Below are positions 32,460 through 42,975 of a DNA stretch of 64,000 bases, in pieces. The stretch covers positions 1 to 64,000 of the forward strand of contig JAUSBR010000006.1 in NCBI GenBank assembly GCA_030651895.1, given 5' to 3'. The DNA comes from Sideroxyarcus sp. (lineage in GTDB: Bacteria > Pseudomonadota > Gammaproteobacteria > Burkholderiales > Gallionellaceae). The notes under the pieces were generated by a model that saw only the letters and a list, made by a program, of their open reading frames with translations, did no database searches and was not told the DNA's origin. The number at the start of each line of letters is the position of its first letter. Within the stretch, counting starts at the first letter, position 1. The translations under genes and the position numbers were made by a program.

Positions 32460-33319
32460 TATTCCTTGTTTGCATCCGGCGGCAAGGCGCCGCGCGGGAC
32501 TTTGTAACGGTTATAACTCCACAGGTACTGTTCGGGATGATCGCGAATCACCTCCTCCAGTGCAGCGTTCATCTGTAGCGGGATCGACGCTCCCGCATCG
32601 AAAGACAGCGGCGTGAAATACAGCTCGTATCCTTCTCCGCGCGGCAAACGCTCGCTGGCACACATCACCACTGCAGCACCGCTCGCTTCAGCCAATCGCC
32701 CGATCAGCGTCATGGTGTAAGCGGGACGCCCGAAGAACGGCGCCCATTCGCCCTCGCCGTTGCCTGGCACCTGGTCCGGCAACACGCCAGTCACCTGTCC
32801 TTTCTTGAGCGCCTTGAGCAACTGGCGCACGCCACCCAGATCGGTCGGCGCCAACTTCATCTGCCCGCGTTCGCGGCCTTGATGCATCAGCGTATCCAGA
32901 AACTTCCAGCGTGGAGGACGATACATGCAGATGATTGGCATGCGCGCGGCGATATACAAACCGATGACCTCGAAACAGCCGATGTGCGGAGTCAGCACGA
33001 TCACACCCTTGCCTTGCGCTTGCGCAGCCTCGAAGTGTTCCCAGCCATGGCACTGTTTGACGCTGGAAACCACCTTCTCCAGTGGACGTCGCCACACCCA
33101 GGGCAACTCCATCACCCCCTTACCCATCTCGCCGATATTGGTGTATTGCAATCCCTTCAACTCGGATTCGGAGCGCGCCAATCCTGCGTTTTGCAGATTT
33201 TCGCGCAAGCGGAACGAATATCGCTTCGAAAACAGGTAGGTAACCCAGCCAAATAGCACACCAATCCGGTGTAATGCCGACAAAGGCAAGCGCGCAAACA
33301 CTTCAAACAAAACAATCAT
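32456..33319 (-). CDS. Lipid A biosynthesis (LpxL-like) acyltransferase, second copy
   Basis: VLTPHIGCFEV, LPDQVPGNGEGEWAPFFG motifs; 4-bp overlap with the neighbour. Confidence 0.92.
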   Translation of the reverse strand: MIVLFEVFARLPLSALHRIGVLFGWVTYLFSKRYSFRLRENLQNAGLARSESELKGLQYTNIGEMGKGVMELPWVWRRPLEKVVSSVKQCHGWEHFEAAQAQGKGVIVLTPHIGCFEVIGLYIAARMPIICMYRPPRWKFLDTLMHQGRERGQMKLAPTDLGGVRQLLKALKKGQVTGVLPDQVPGNGEGEWAPFFGRPAYTMTLIGRLAEASGAAVVMCASERLPRGEGYELYFTPLSFDAGASIPLQMNAALEEVIRDHPEQYLWSYNRYKVPRGALPPDANKEY

Positions 33320-33353
33320 TCAGCTCGCCTATAACTCAAGAAGGAAGGGATTT

Positions 33354-33362
33354 TGGTATACT
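33354..33362 (+). promoter_or_regulatory. Extended -10 promoter element upstream of metK
   Basis: TGGTATACT about 40 nt upstream of the metK start. Confidence 0.4.
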
Positions 33363-33401
33363 GCGCGCCCATTTAACTACTGAAGCAGCAATCGGAGAGC
33401 C

Positions 33402-34565
33402 ATGAGCGAATACTTTTTTACATCCGAATCCGTGTCCGAGGGCCATCCGGACAAGGTTGCAGACCAAATCTCCGACGCGATCGTTGACGCGATTCTAGCG
33501 CAGGACAAACATTCACGCATCGCCGCCGAGACGCTGGTCACCACCGGCCTGGTCATTCTGGCAGGCGAGATCACCACCAACGCACAGGTGAACTTCGCCA
33601 AAGTGGCGCGCGAGACGATCCGCCGCATCGGCTATGACGACCCGAACCTGCGCTTCGACGCAGACGGTTGCTCGGTGCAAGTCTGCTACGGCACGCAAAG
33701 CCCGGACATCGCACAGGGCGTGGACAAGGCTTACGACGACACGATGGATCAGGGCGCGGGCGACCAAGGCCTGATGTTCGGTTATGCCTGCCGCGAGACC
33801 GACACACTGATGCCGTTGCCGATCTATCTGTCGCACCGTCTGGTCGAACGTCAGGCACAACTGCGCCGCGACGGTCGCTTGAGCTGGCTGCGCCCGGACG
33901 CCAAATCGCAAGTCACCATCAAGTATGTGGACGACAAGCCTTTCAGCATTGACACCGTGGTGCTCTCCACCCAGCACTCGCCGGATATTTCGCTGGAACA
34001 GATCCGCGAAGCCGTGATTGAAGAAGTCATCAAGCCCGTGTTGCCGAAAGAACTCATCAAGGGCGACATCAAGTACCTGGTGAACCCGACCGGACGCTTC
34101 GTCATCGGTGGCCCGCACGGCGATGCCGGCTTGACCGGCCGCAAGATCATCGTCGACACCTACGGCGGCGCAGCCCCGCACGGCGGCGGCGCGTTCTCCG
34201 GCAAGGATCCGTCCAAGGTTGACCGCTCGGCCGCTTACGCCGGACGTTATGTGGCGAAGAACATCGTCGCCGCCGGTCTGGCCGACAAGTGCCTGGTGCA
34301 GATCAGCTACGCCATCGGCGTGGCACAACCCACCAGCATCATGGTCACCACCTACGGCACCGGCAAGGTCTCCGACGAGAAGATCACCGCGCTGGTGAAG
34401 AAACATTTCGACCTGCGTCCGAAAGGCATCGTGCATATGCTCGACCTGCTGCGTCCGATCTACCAGAAGACGGCGGCTTACGGCCACTTCGGCCGTGAAG
34501 AACCCGAGTTCCGCTGGGAAGCCACGGACAAAGCTGCGGCATTGCGCGCAGACGCAGGACTGTAA
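33402..34565 (+). CDS. metK: S-adenosylmethionine synthase
   Basis: [56 protein letters not shown]. Confidence 0.99.
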   Translation: MSEYFFTSESVSEGHPDKVADQISDAIVDAILAQDKHSRIAAETLVTTGLVILAGEITTNAQVNFAKVARETIRRIGYDDPNLRFDADGCSVQVCYGTQSPDIAQGVDKAYDDTMDQGAGDQGLMFGYACRETDTLMPLPIYLSHRLVERQAQLRRDGRLSWLRPDAKSQVTIKYVDDKPFSIDTVVLSTQHSPDISLEQIREAVIEEVIKPVLPKELIKGDIKYLVNPTGRFVIGGPHGDAGLTGRKIIVDTYGGAAPHGGGAFSGKDPSKVDRSAAYAGRYVAKNIVAAGLADKCLVQISYAIGVAQPTSIMVTTYGTGKVSDEKITALVKKHFDLRPKGIVHMLDLLRPIYQKTAAYGHFGREEPEFRWEATDKAAALRADAGL

Positions 34566-34583
34566 TTTAGAAACACCCATCCC

Positions 34584-34664
34584 GCCGAGGGGCGCTGCAG
34601 CAGTCACCGCAAGGTGGACCTGTCAGGCTCGGCGAGGATGGCTCAACATGTAGCAACGGCGCCC
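34584..34664 (+). promoter_or_regulatory. SAH (S-adenosylhomocysteine) riboswitch aptamer
   Basis: GCCGAG(34584-34589)/CTCGGC(34628-34633) P1; GGCGCTGCAGC and CAGGCTCGGC core; AACGGCGCCC 3' strand pairing GGGCGC(34590-34595) with GCGCCC(34659-34664); directly upstream of ahcY. Confidence 0.9.
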
Positions 34665-34697
34665 ATTCATTAACTTACCAAATGAATGGAGTGCAAT

Positions 34698-36098
<1,401 letters not shown>

Positions 36099-36119
36099 GA
36101 AGGTAATGCAGGTATGATT

Positions 36120-36150
36120 GCGGGGGCGGACTTCCGCCCCCGCTTTTTTT
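36120..36150 (+). terminator. Intrinsic terminator after ahcY
   Basis: GCGGGGGCGG-ACTT-CCGCCCCCGC followed by seven T. Confidence 0.92.
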
Positions 36151-36157
36151 AAAGAGA

Positions 36158-36547
36158 ATGATGCTGATACGACTGCTGCTCCTTTGGACACTTAACTCGC
36201 TGGCGTTGGTCGCCGTGGCGAGTTTCGTTCCGGGTATCCATGTCGACGGGTTCATGGCCGCGTTCATCGCGGCCTTCATCCTCGGCCTGGTCAACACGCT
36301 CATCCGTCCCATCCTGCTGGTGCTGACCCTGCCGGTCACCCTGCTCACGCTGGGACTGTTCATCTTCGTCATCAACGGACTGATGTTCTGGTTCGCCGGT
36401 TCCATCCTGCGCGGATTCGTGGTCGATGGATTCTGGTATGGCGTCATGGGCGCGGCTTTGTACAGCATCTTTTCCTGGGCACTAAGTTCAGCTGCTGCAC
36501 AACTACTTGTGAGAAAACATGGGAAACACGACACCGATCAGTTTTGA
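36158..36547 (+). CDS. Small membrane protein of the phage-holin-4_2/YvlD-like superfamily
   Basis: Four hydrophobic segments, VASFVPGIHVDGFMAAFIAAFILGLVNTLIRPIL typical of this family. Confidence 0.85.
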   Translation: MMLIRLLLLWTLNSLALVAVASFVPGIHVDGFMAAFIAAFILGLVNTLIRPILLVLTLPVTLLTLGLFIFVINGLMFWFAGSILRGFVVDGFWYGVMGAALYSIFSWALSSAAAQLLVRKHGKHDTDQF

Positions 36548-37355
36548 GTTCTATCCGCCACAGACACCGGAAGGTGTTGAGAAGCTGGCCGCTGTGCGCC
36601 AGCGTCTGGCAACCGTCAAACCGGAATTCTTCTCCGTCACCTTTGGTGCCGGCGGCTCCACGCAGGACCGCACGCTGGACACCATCAGGCAGATCCATGC
36701 CGAAGGTCACAGCGCTGCTCCGCATCTTTCCTGCGTGGGCTCCACCCGCGACAATGTGCGTGCGCTACTGTTCGCCTACAAAGACATGGGCATCAAACGC
36801 ATCGTCGCGTTGCGCGGGGACTTGCCTTCCGGCATGCATAGCATCGGCGAGTTCCAGTACGCCAACGAACTGGTTTCGTTCATCCGCGCGCAGACCGGCG
36901 AACACTTCCACATCGAAGTCGCGGCCTATCCCGAGTTCCATCCGCAAGCCGGATCGGCACGCGAAGACATGCTCAACTTCAAGCGCAAGATGAACGCGGG
37001 CGCCAACTCGGCCATCACACAGTATTTCTACAATGCAGATGCCTATTTTCGCTTCGTCGATGAGACGCGCAAGCTCGGCGTCACCGCCCCCATCGTGCCC
37101 GGAATCATGCCCATCGTGCGATTCTCGCAACTCGCGCGCTTCTCCGATACCTGCGGTGCCGAGATCCCGCGCTGGTTGCGTAAAACCATGGAAGGCTACG
37201 GCGACGACAATGAGTCGGTACAGAATTTCGGCCTCGATGTCGTCACACAACTGTGCGAGAAACTCATCGCCGGCGGTGCACCTGCTTTGCATTTCTACAC
37301 ACTGAATCAGGCCAACGCCTCGCTCGAGATCCTGAAACGTCTCGGCTATCGATGA
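36519..37355 (+). CDS. metF: Methylenetetrahydrofolate reductase
   Basis: ISFEFYPPQTPEG, SVTFGAGGSTQDRT, ALRGDLP. Confidence 0.97.
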   Translation: MGNTTPISFEFYPPQTPEGVEKLAAVRQRLATVKPEFFSVTFGAGGSTQDRTLDTIRQIHAEGHSAAPHLSCVGSTRDNVRALLFAYKDMGIKRIVALRGDLPSGMHSIGEFQYANELVSFIRAQTGEHFHIEVAAYPEFHPQAGSAREDMLNFKRKMNAGANSAITQYFYNADAYFRFVDETRKLGVTAPIVPGIMPIVRFSQLARFSDTCGAEIPRWLRKTMEGYGDDNESVQNFGLDVVTQLCEKLIAGGAPALHFYTLNQANASLEILKRLGYR

Positions 37356-38698
37356 GCTATATGCGCGCTCCCGAGTTACTGCTACCGGCCGGCACGCTGG
37401 ACAAGATGCGCACCGCCTACGCCTACGGCGCGGACGCCGTGTACGCCGGCCAACCGCGTTATTCACTGCGTGCGCGCAACAACGAATTCAAGCTGGAAGA
37501 ATTGGGCATCGGCATCCGGGAAGCGCATGCGCTGGGCAAGAAACTGTTCGTCGCCAGCAACCTGATGCCGCACAACGCCAAGGTGAAGACCTACATGGCC
37601 GACATGGAACCGGTCATCGCGATGAAACCGGATGCGCTGATCATGGCCGACCCCGGCCTCATCGCCATGGTGCGCGAGCGCTGGCCGGAGATGGACGTTC
37701 ATCTTTCGGTGCAGGCCAACACAGTGAACTACGCCGCGGTGAAGTTCTGGAAATCGCTGGGACTCACGCGCGTGATCCTGTCGCGCGAGATCTCGCTCGA
37801 CGAGATCGAGGAGATACGCCAGCAATGCCCGGACATCGAACTCGAAGTGTTCATCCACGGCGCGCTGTGCATCGCCTATTCCGGCCGCTGCCTGCTCTCC
37901 GGCTACTTCAACCACCGCGACGCCAACCAGGGCACCTGTACCAACTCCTGCCGCTGGGATTACAAGGTCGATAGCGCCGTCGAGGATGGCACCGGTCACA
38001 TCGAGAAGATCGACTTCGATTTCGACAAAGCGCTAAGTGAATCCGAACTCTCCGAGTGCGGTTCACAACCGCGCCACCCGCTGGCCGACAAGGTCTACGT
38101 CATCTCGCGCAAGGATCATCCGGGCGAACTGATGCCGGTGCTGGAGGACGAGCACGGCACCTACATCATGAACTCCAAGGACCTGCGTGCGGTGGAACAT
38201 GTCGAACGGTTGGTGAAGATCGGCATCGACTCACTCAAGGTCGAAGGCCGCACCAAATCCATCTACTACGTGGCGCGCACCGCGCAGGTGTATCGCCAAG
38301 CCATCGACGACGCCGTCAAAGGCAAGCCCTTCAACCTGGAACTGCTGGGCGCGCTGGATGCCCTCGCGAACCGCGGCTACACCGATGGCTTCTACGAACG
38401 CCACCACACCCACGAACAGCAGAACTACATGCGCGGCCACTCGGAGAGCTTCCGCCAGCAATATGTCGGCGACATCGTCGCCTGCGCCAACGGCATGGCC
38501 GAGATCGACGTGAAGAACCGTTTCAGCGTCGGCGACAAACTGGAGATCATCCACCCTTCCGGCAACAGCATCGTCGAACTGAAGGAAATGAAGAGTCTTG
38601 AGGGTGAATCACTCTCCGTGGCGCCCGGCAGCGGGCATCGCGTGCAGATTCCTTTGCAGGGCGAATTGTCGAATGGAATGCTGGCGCGGTTCATCTAG
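37352..38698 (+). CDS. Peptidase U32 family protein (YegQ/TrhP-like)
   Basis: ELLLPAGTLDKMRTAYAYGADAVYAG; HGALCIAYSGRCLLSGYFNHRDANQGTCTNSCRW. Confidence 0.94.
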   Translation: MSYMRAPELLLPAGTLDKMRTAYAYGADAVYAGQPRYSLRARNNEFKLEELGIGIREAHALGKKLFVASNLMPHNAKVKTYMADMEPVIAMKPDALIMADPGLIAMVRERWPEMDVHLSVQANTVNYAAVKFWKSLGLTRVILSREISLDEIEEIRQQCPDIELEVFIHGALCIAYSGRCLLSGYFNHRDANQGTCTNSCRWDYKVDSAVEDGTGHIEKIDFDFDKALSESELSECGSQPRHPLADKVYVISRKDHPGELMPVLEDEHGTYIMNSKDLRAVEHVERLVKIGIDSLKVEGRTKSIYYVARTAQVYRQAIDDAVKGKPFNLELLGALDALANRGYTDGFYERHHTHEQQNYMRGHSESFRQQYVGDIVACANGMAEIDVKNRFSVGDKLEIIHPSGNSIVELKEMKSLEGESLSVAPGSGHRVQIPLQGELSNGMLARFI

Positions 38699-38836
38699 AT
38701 GTCACCCCGGTGACCGCACATCCGGATTAAGCAGGACTTAAGGAATGCCCGATATGATGCTTTACAGCCTCATGCAATCCGGACCGGCAACACCCAATTG
38801 CCTCCGCTCACGCAATCAAGTCAAAGGAGACTCGCG

Positions 38837-39385
38837 ATGAACTGGAAAAATACGAACACCCGTTACGGCTCGCCTACCATCGGCATTCACTGGCTGATGC
38901 TGTTGTTGTTCGTCGCCGTGTACGGCACCATCGAGCTGCGCGAACTTTTTGAAAAAGGCAGCGACCCGCGCGAAGCGCTGAAGACCTGGCACTTCATGCT
39001 TGGCATGCTCGTGTTCGCGCTGATCTGGCTGCGTCTTGCCGCACGCTTCTCCGGCCCCACCCCTGTTATTAGGCCGGCACCGCCAAGAATTCAGGAAATC
39101 TCCGGCAAGCTGCTGCATCTGGCACTTTACGTGTTGATGATCGGCATGCCGCTGACCGGCTGGTTGCTGCTCAGCGCCGCCGGCAAACCGATTCCGTTCT
39201 TCGGACTGGAATTGCCCGCGCTGATCGGCGAGAACAAAGACCTTGCGGGGCAGATCAAGGAATTACATGAGGTCGTCGGCAAGATGGGCTATTTCCTCAT
39301 CGGACTGCATGCGGTGGCCGCCCTGTACCATCACTTCATCAAGCGCGATGACACATTGACCAGGATGTTGCCCGAACGGAAATAG
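38837..39385 (+). CDS. Cytochrome b561-type membrane protein
   Basis: Four TM helices with conserved histidines (GIHWLM, TWHFMLG, LHLALY, ALYHHF). Confidence 0.88.
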   Translation: MNWKNTNTRYGSPTIGIHWLMLLLFVAVYGTIELRELFEKGSDPREALKTWHFMLGMLVFALIWLRLAARFSGPTPVIRPAPPRIQEISGKLLHLALYVLMIGMPLTGWLLLSAAGKPIPFFGLELPALIGENKDLAGQIKELHEVVGKMGYFLIGLHAVAALYHHFIKRDDTLTRMLPERK

Positions 39386-39389
39386 ACTC

Positions 39390-39851
39390 ATGATCCTCTC
39401 CGCCCTCTCCCAATCCGATCGCTACGCCGCGCTGCATCCGCTGTTCCGGCGCGCGTTCGACTACATCCGCGATACCGACCTGTTCGCCATCGCGCCGGGA
39501 CGCTACAACATCGTTGGCGAGGATCTGATCGCTATCGTGGAGCAGGTGCCTGCGAAGACGAAGGAGATGGCGAAGCTGGAGGCACACCGGCGTTACATCG
39601 ATATCCAGCTCGTGCTCGAAGGCGATGAGACGATGGGATGGAAGCCGCTGGCGGACTGCCTGAACCCGGTGAGCGAGCACAGCATGGAGCGTGACATCCG
39701 CTTCTTCCACGATGCGCCCGCATCATGGGTGCCGGTGCCGCCGGATCACTTCTGCATCTTCTTCCCGGAAGATGCGCACGCGCCGCTCGTTGGAACGGGC
39801 ACGATACGCAAGGTGATCTTCAAGGTTGCCGTGAATCCGGCCGGCGTCTGA
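39390..39851 (+). CDS. YhcH/YjgK/YiaL family protein
   Basis: EAHRRYIDIQLVLEGDETMGW and FPEDAHAP motifs of this beta-subunit-like cupin family. Confidence 0.88.
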   Translation: MILSALSQSDRYAALHPLFRRAFDYIRDTDLFAIAPGRYNIVGEDLIAIVEQVPAKTKEMAKLEAHRRYIDIQLVLEGDETMGWKPLADCLNPVSEHSMERDIRFFHDAPASWVPVPPDHFCIFFPEDAHAPLVGTGTIRKVIFKVAVNPAGV

Positions 39852-39852
39852 C

Positions 39853-39879
39853 GACGGCCCCGCCGAAGGGCGGGGCGTC
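39853..39879. terminator. GC-rich hairpin between convergent genes
   Basis: GACGGCCCCGCC-GAAG-GGCGGGGCGTC. Confidence 0.5.
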
Positions 39880-39887
39880 ACATTGCA

Positions 39888-41252
39888 TCACTTCTTTGTT
39901 GCGGCTGCTTCTTTGGCCTTGCCAGTTGCCGGTTTTGTTGCCGTGGGCTTCAAGGGTTTGGGGATGGGCTTGGCAGGCTTCTCCCATTCGAGTTTGTCGA
40001 CCTTGTCTTTCAGCGTCTTGATCTGTGCATCCTTGCCTTCCATCAGCGCTGCCTGCAGATCCAGCTTCTGCGCCTGCTCTGCGAGCAGCCGGTCCTTTTC
40101 GGCCAGTTGCTGATCCTTGGCGTTCAACTCCGAGCCCATTTGCTGGATACCTTCGTTGGCGGCCTTCAGACGCGCCTCGAAATCCTGCACAGGTGCGGCA
40201 GCGATCCCGCTGCCGGTGTGTCGTACGCTTTCGGCAGCGCGACGGATCTCCGCCACCTGCTTGTCCAGCGGCAGGTCGCGCAGGTCTTTGAGGCCCAGCG
40301 CTTTGGCGATCCCCTGCAAGCGTTCCTCTTCCTGCAGGACGATCATTTCCACGCTGACCTTGTCCATCGCCGCGGGCTTGTTTTCGATCTGCACGCCGGC
40401 TTGTGCCTGAGTCGTCGCACCCGTACTTACCGCAACACCCGAAGACAGACTGCCGGAAGAATTGACCCGCAGCTGGGTCTGCAACAGGGCGACGCGTTCG
40501 TTGACCTGCTGTGCATGATGCGCGGCGAACAGCGCCTCCGCACCCAGACGCTGCACCAGCGCCTTGTCGTGATGGGCGGCAGCAATCTGGTCCTTGGCCG
40601 ACTGATAGACGCGCAACGCTTCGGCATAGGTCAGCGGCGCTTGTCTTTCGGCATTATCGGACTCGGTCTCCACATTGATCGTTTCGCTTTCGCGCAAAGC
40701 ACCTTCCTGCACGGCCTTGATCACCAGGTCCAGCATGGATTTTTGCAATCCCTCTTTCTTGGCATCGATATTGTCAGGCTGTTCGCGCTCGACTTTCTCG
40801 ATCAAACCGGACAGTTCGCCGATCACCCGGTCATATTCCTTGGGCAGCAACTTGGCCGCATTGTGCTCATCCAGCTGGGCTTTGTATTCCAGTTCCTTGG
40901 CAAACCGGTATTGCACGATGCTCATCACTGCGCGGCCCTTTTCCAGGATCGCGTCGCCCATGGCCGCACCGCTCACCAGCACTTCCTTGGGTTTGTTACC
41001 CAGCCCACCCTGGCACTCTTTTAATGTTTGCTCTGCTTCACGGAAGTAATTCGGGGCGAGCAGAGGCATGCCGCTCTTTCTGGCTTCTTCAACGTTCTTT
41101 TCCAGGGTTGCAACCACGGATAGCTCGGACAAGTCATTGAATTTTGCAACGTTGGCTTCTGATACCTTGATGTTGGTACTGACCGGTGCTGCGCACCCTG
41201 CCAGAACGGCAGCCAGCAGCGCGCCGTAGATCGGACTTCTCCAGGACTGCAT
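39888..41252 (-). CDS. Coiled-coil lipoprotein (DUF4398-like N-terminal region)
   Basis: Lipobox LAGC; long heptad-rich regions; basic Lys/Pro/Ala-rich C-terminus. Confidence 0.6.
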   Translation of the reverse strand: MQSWRSPIYGALLAAVLAGCAAPVSTNIKVSEANVAKFNDLSELSVVATLEKNVEEARKSGMPLLAPNYFREAEQTLKECQGGLGNKPKEVLVSGAAMGDAILEKGRAVMSIVQYRFAKELEYKAQLDEHNAAKLLPKEYDRVIGELSGLIEKVEREQPDNIDAKKEGLQKSMLDLVIKAVQEGALRESETINVETESDNAERQAPLTYAEALRVYQSAKDQIAAAHHDKALVQRLGAEALFAAHHAQQVNERVALLQTQLRVNSSGSLSSGVAVSTGATTQAQAGVQIENKPAAMDKVSVEMIVLQEEERLQGIAKALGLKDLRDLPLDKQVAEIRRAAESVRHTGSGIAAAPVQDFEARLKAANEGIQQMGSELNAKDQQLAEKDRLLAEQAQKLDLQAALMEGKDAQIKTLKDKVDKLEWEKPAKPIPKPLKPTATKPATGKAKEAAATKK

Positions 41253-41331
41253 CTGAATTCTCCCTTGATTGTTATTGCTATATTTTTTATTACGGCGTTG
41301 TGACCGGGCCGCACCGGTTTGGTTCCATGCC

Positions 41332-42183
41332 TTATTCGTGATCGAACGCCACATCCCCTTCATCCACCGCTACCCCCAGCTGCATATTCCTGAAATCGAA
41401 CAGGTTGCCGTCGAGCAGGTGCGACGGCTTGACGTTCTGCATGGCAGTGAAGATGGTCTGCGTGCGTCCCGGATACTGGCGCTCCCATTCGTGCAGCATC
41501 TGCTTGATGTTCTGGCGTTGCAGGTTCTCCTGTGAGCCGCACAGATTGCATGGGATGATGGGGAATTCCATGCCGCGCGCGTAGCGGGCGATGTCTTTCT
41601 CTGCGCAATAGGCCAGCGGACGGATGACGATGTGGTCGCCCTTGTCGGTCACCAGCTTGGGCGGCATGGCCTTGAGCTTGCCGCCGAAGAACATGTTGAG
41701 GAACAGCGTCTCCACCATGTCGTCGCGGTGGTGCCCCAGCGCGATCTTGTTCGCGCCCAGTTCGCCCGCCACCCTGTAGATGATGCCGCGGCGCAGGCGC
41801 GAGCACAGCGAGCAGGTGGTCTTGCCCTCGGGGATCTTCTCTTTGACGATGGAGTAGGTGTCCTGCGTCTCAATGTGGAAATCCACGCCGAGCTTCTTCA
41901 GGTAGTTCGGCAACACATCGGCGGGGAAGCCCGGCTGCTTCTGGTCCAGGTTCATCGCCACGATTTTGAAGTCGATGGGCGCACGTTTGCGCAGCGTGAG
42001 CAGGATGTCGAGCAGCGTGTAAGAATCCTTGCCGCCGGACAGGCACACCATCACCGTGTCGCCGTCCTCAATCATGTTGAAGTCGCCGATGGCCTTGCCG
42101 ACCGAACTCTCCAGCCGGCCCTTGAGGCGGTTGAAGTTGGTGGAGCGGTGTTCGAAATGGATGGGTTGAATGATGTCGTTCAT
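41332..42183 (-). CDS. ttcA: tRNA 2-thiocytidine biosynthesis protein
   Basis: [15 protein letters not shown]-loop; [11 protein letters not shown] and [12 protein letters not shown] CxxC motifs. Confidence 0.97.
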   Translation of the reverse strand: MNDIIQPIHFEHRSTNFNRLKGRLESSVGKAIGDFNMIEDGDTVMVCLSGGKDSYTLLDILLTLRKRAPIDFKIVAMNLDQKQPGFPADVLPNYLKKLGVDFHIETQDTYSIVKEKIPEGKTTCSLCSRLRRGIIYRVAGELGANKIALGHHRDDMVETLFLNMFFGGKLKAMPPKLVTDKGDHIVIRPLAYCAEKDIARYARGMEFPIIPCNLCGSQENLQRQNIKQMLHEWERQYPGRTQTIFTAMQNVKPSHLLDGNLFDFRNMQLGVAVDEGDVAFDHE

Positions 42184-42186
42184 GCT

Positions 42187-42930
42187 TTAAAAGATATTGA
42201 TTGAGCGCCCGCCATCCACCGCGATGATCTGCCCCGTGATGTAAGGCGCATCCGCGATCAAGAATTTCACCGTCTTTGCGATGTCGTCCGGATCGCCTGC
42301 GCGTTTGAGCAAAGTATGCGCGATGAGCTTGCGGCGCTTTTCTTCATCTTGCCACTCGGCACTCTCCGGCCAGAGGTTAACCCCAGGGGAGACACCGTTC
42401 ACGCGCACCTGCGGCGCCATCTCCTGGGCCAGCGAACGGGTCAGGCCGGCCAACCCGCTTTTCGCGATGTTGTAGAGCAGATGGCCGTGCATCGGCAGCT
42501 CGGCATGGATATCCACGATGTTGACGATGCAACCGTGGCGGTGACGCAGCTCGGCGGCGGCGGCCTGCGCCAGGAACAACGGCGCTTTCAGGTTGGTACC
42601 GAGCAGATCACTCCATTGCTGCTCGGTCATCTGGTCGAGCGGCGTGGGATAGAAACTGGAAGCATTGTTCACCAGCGCATCAAGATGGCCGAACTGCTGC
42701 ACGACTTCCTTGATCACGCGCGGCAGGGTGGCGATATCCAGCAGGTCGGCCTGCACGGTGATGGCCGAATCGGGGCGCTGCTCGTTCAACTCGGCGCGCA
42801 GTGCCAGCGCGTCATAGAGCGAAGCGCGGCAATGGATGGCGACGTTCGCGCCCGCCGCGTGCAAACGGCGCACGATGGCCGCGCCGACGCGCTTCGCCCC
42901 GCCTGTCACCAATACTGTTTTGCCTTGCAT
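42187..42930 (-). CDS. Pteridine reductase / SDR oxidoreductase
   Basis: VLVTGGAKRVGAAIVRRL; LVNNASSFYPTPL; YNIAKSGL. Confidence 0.9.
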   Translation of the reverse strand: MQGKTVLVTGGAKRVGAAIVRRLHAAGANVAIHCRASLYDALALRAELNEQRPDSAITVQADLLDIATLPRVIKEVVQQFGHLDALVNNASSFYPTPLDQMTEQQWSDLLGTNLKAPLFLAQAAAAELRHRHGCIVNIVDIHAELPMHGHLLYNIAKSGLAGLTRSLAQEMAPQVRVNGVSPGVNLWPESAEWQDEEKRRKLIAHTLLKRAGDPDDIAKTVKFLIADAPYITGQIIAVDGGRSINIF

Positions 42931-42975
42931 CGTTTTACCCACTAAACTTGAAGCCCGCGCGAATTATACCCGACC

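Noticed and set aside
33320-33401. SAM riboswitch upstream of metK
   Set aside because: The leader is short and no SAM-riboswitch core was recognised; only an extended -10 promoter element is visible.
36158-36547. Phage holin as evidence of a prophage
   Set aside because: The family name is misleading; there are no lysis, capsid or integrase genes nearby and the gene is embedded in the SAM-cycle cluster.
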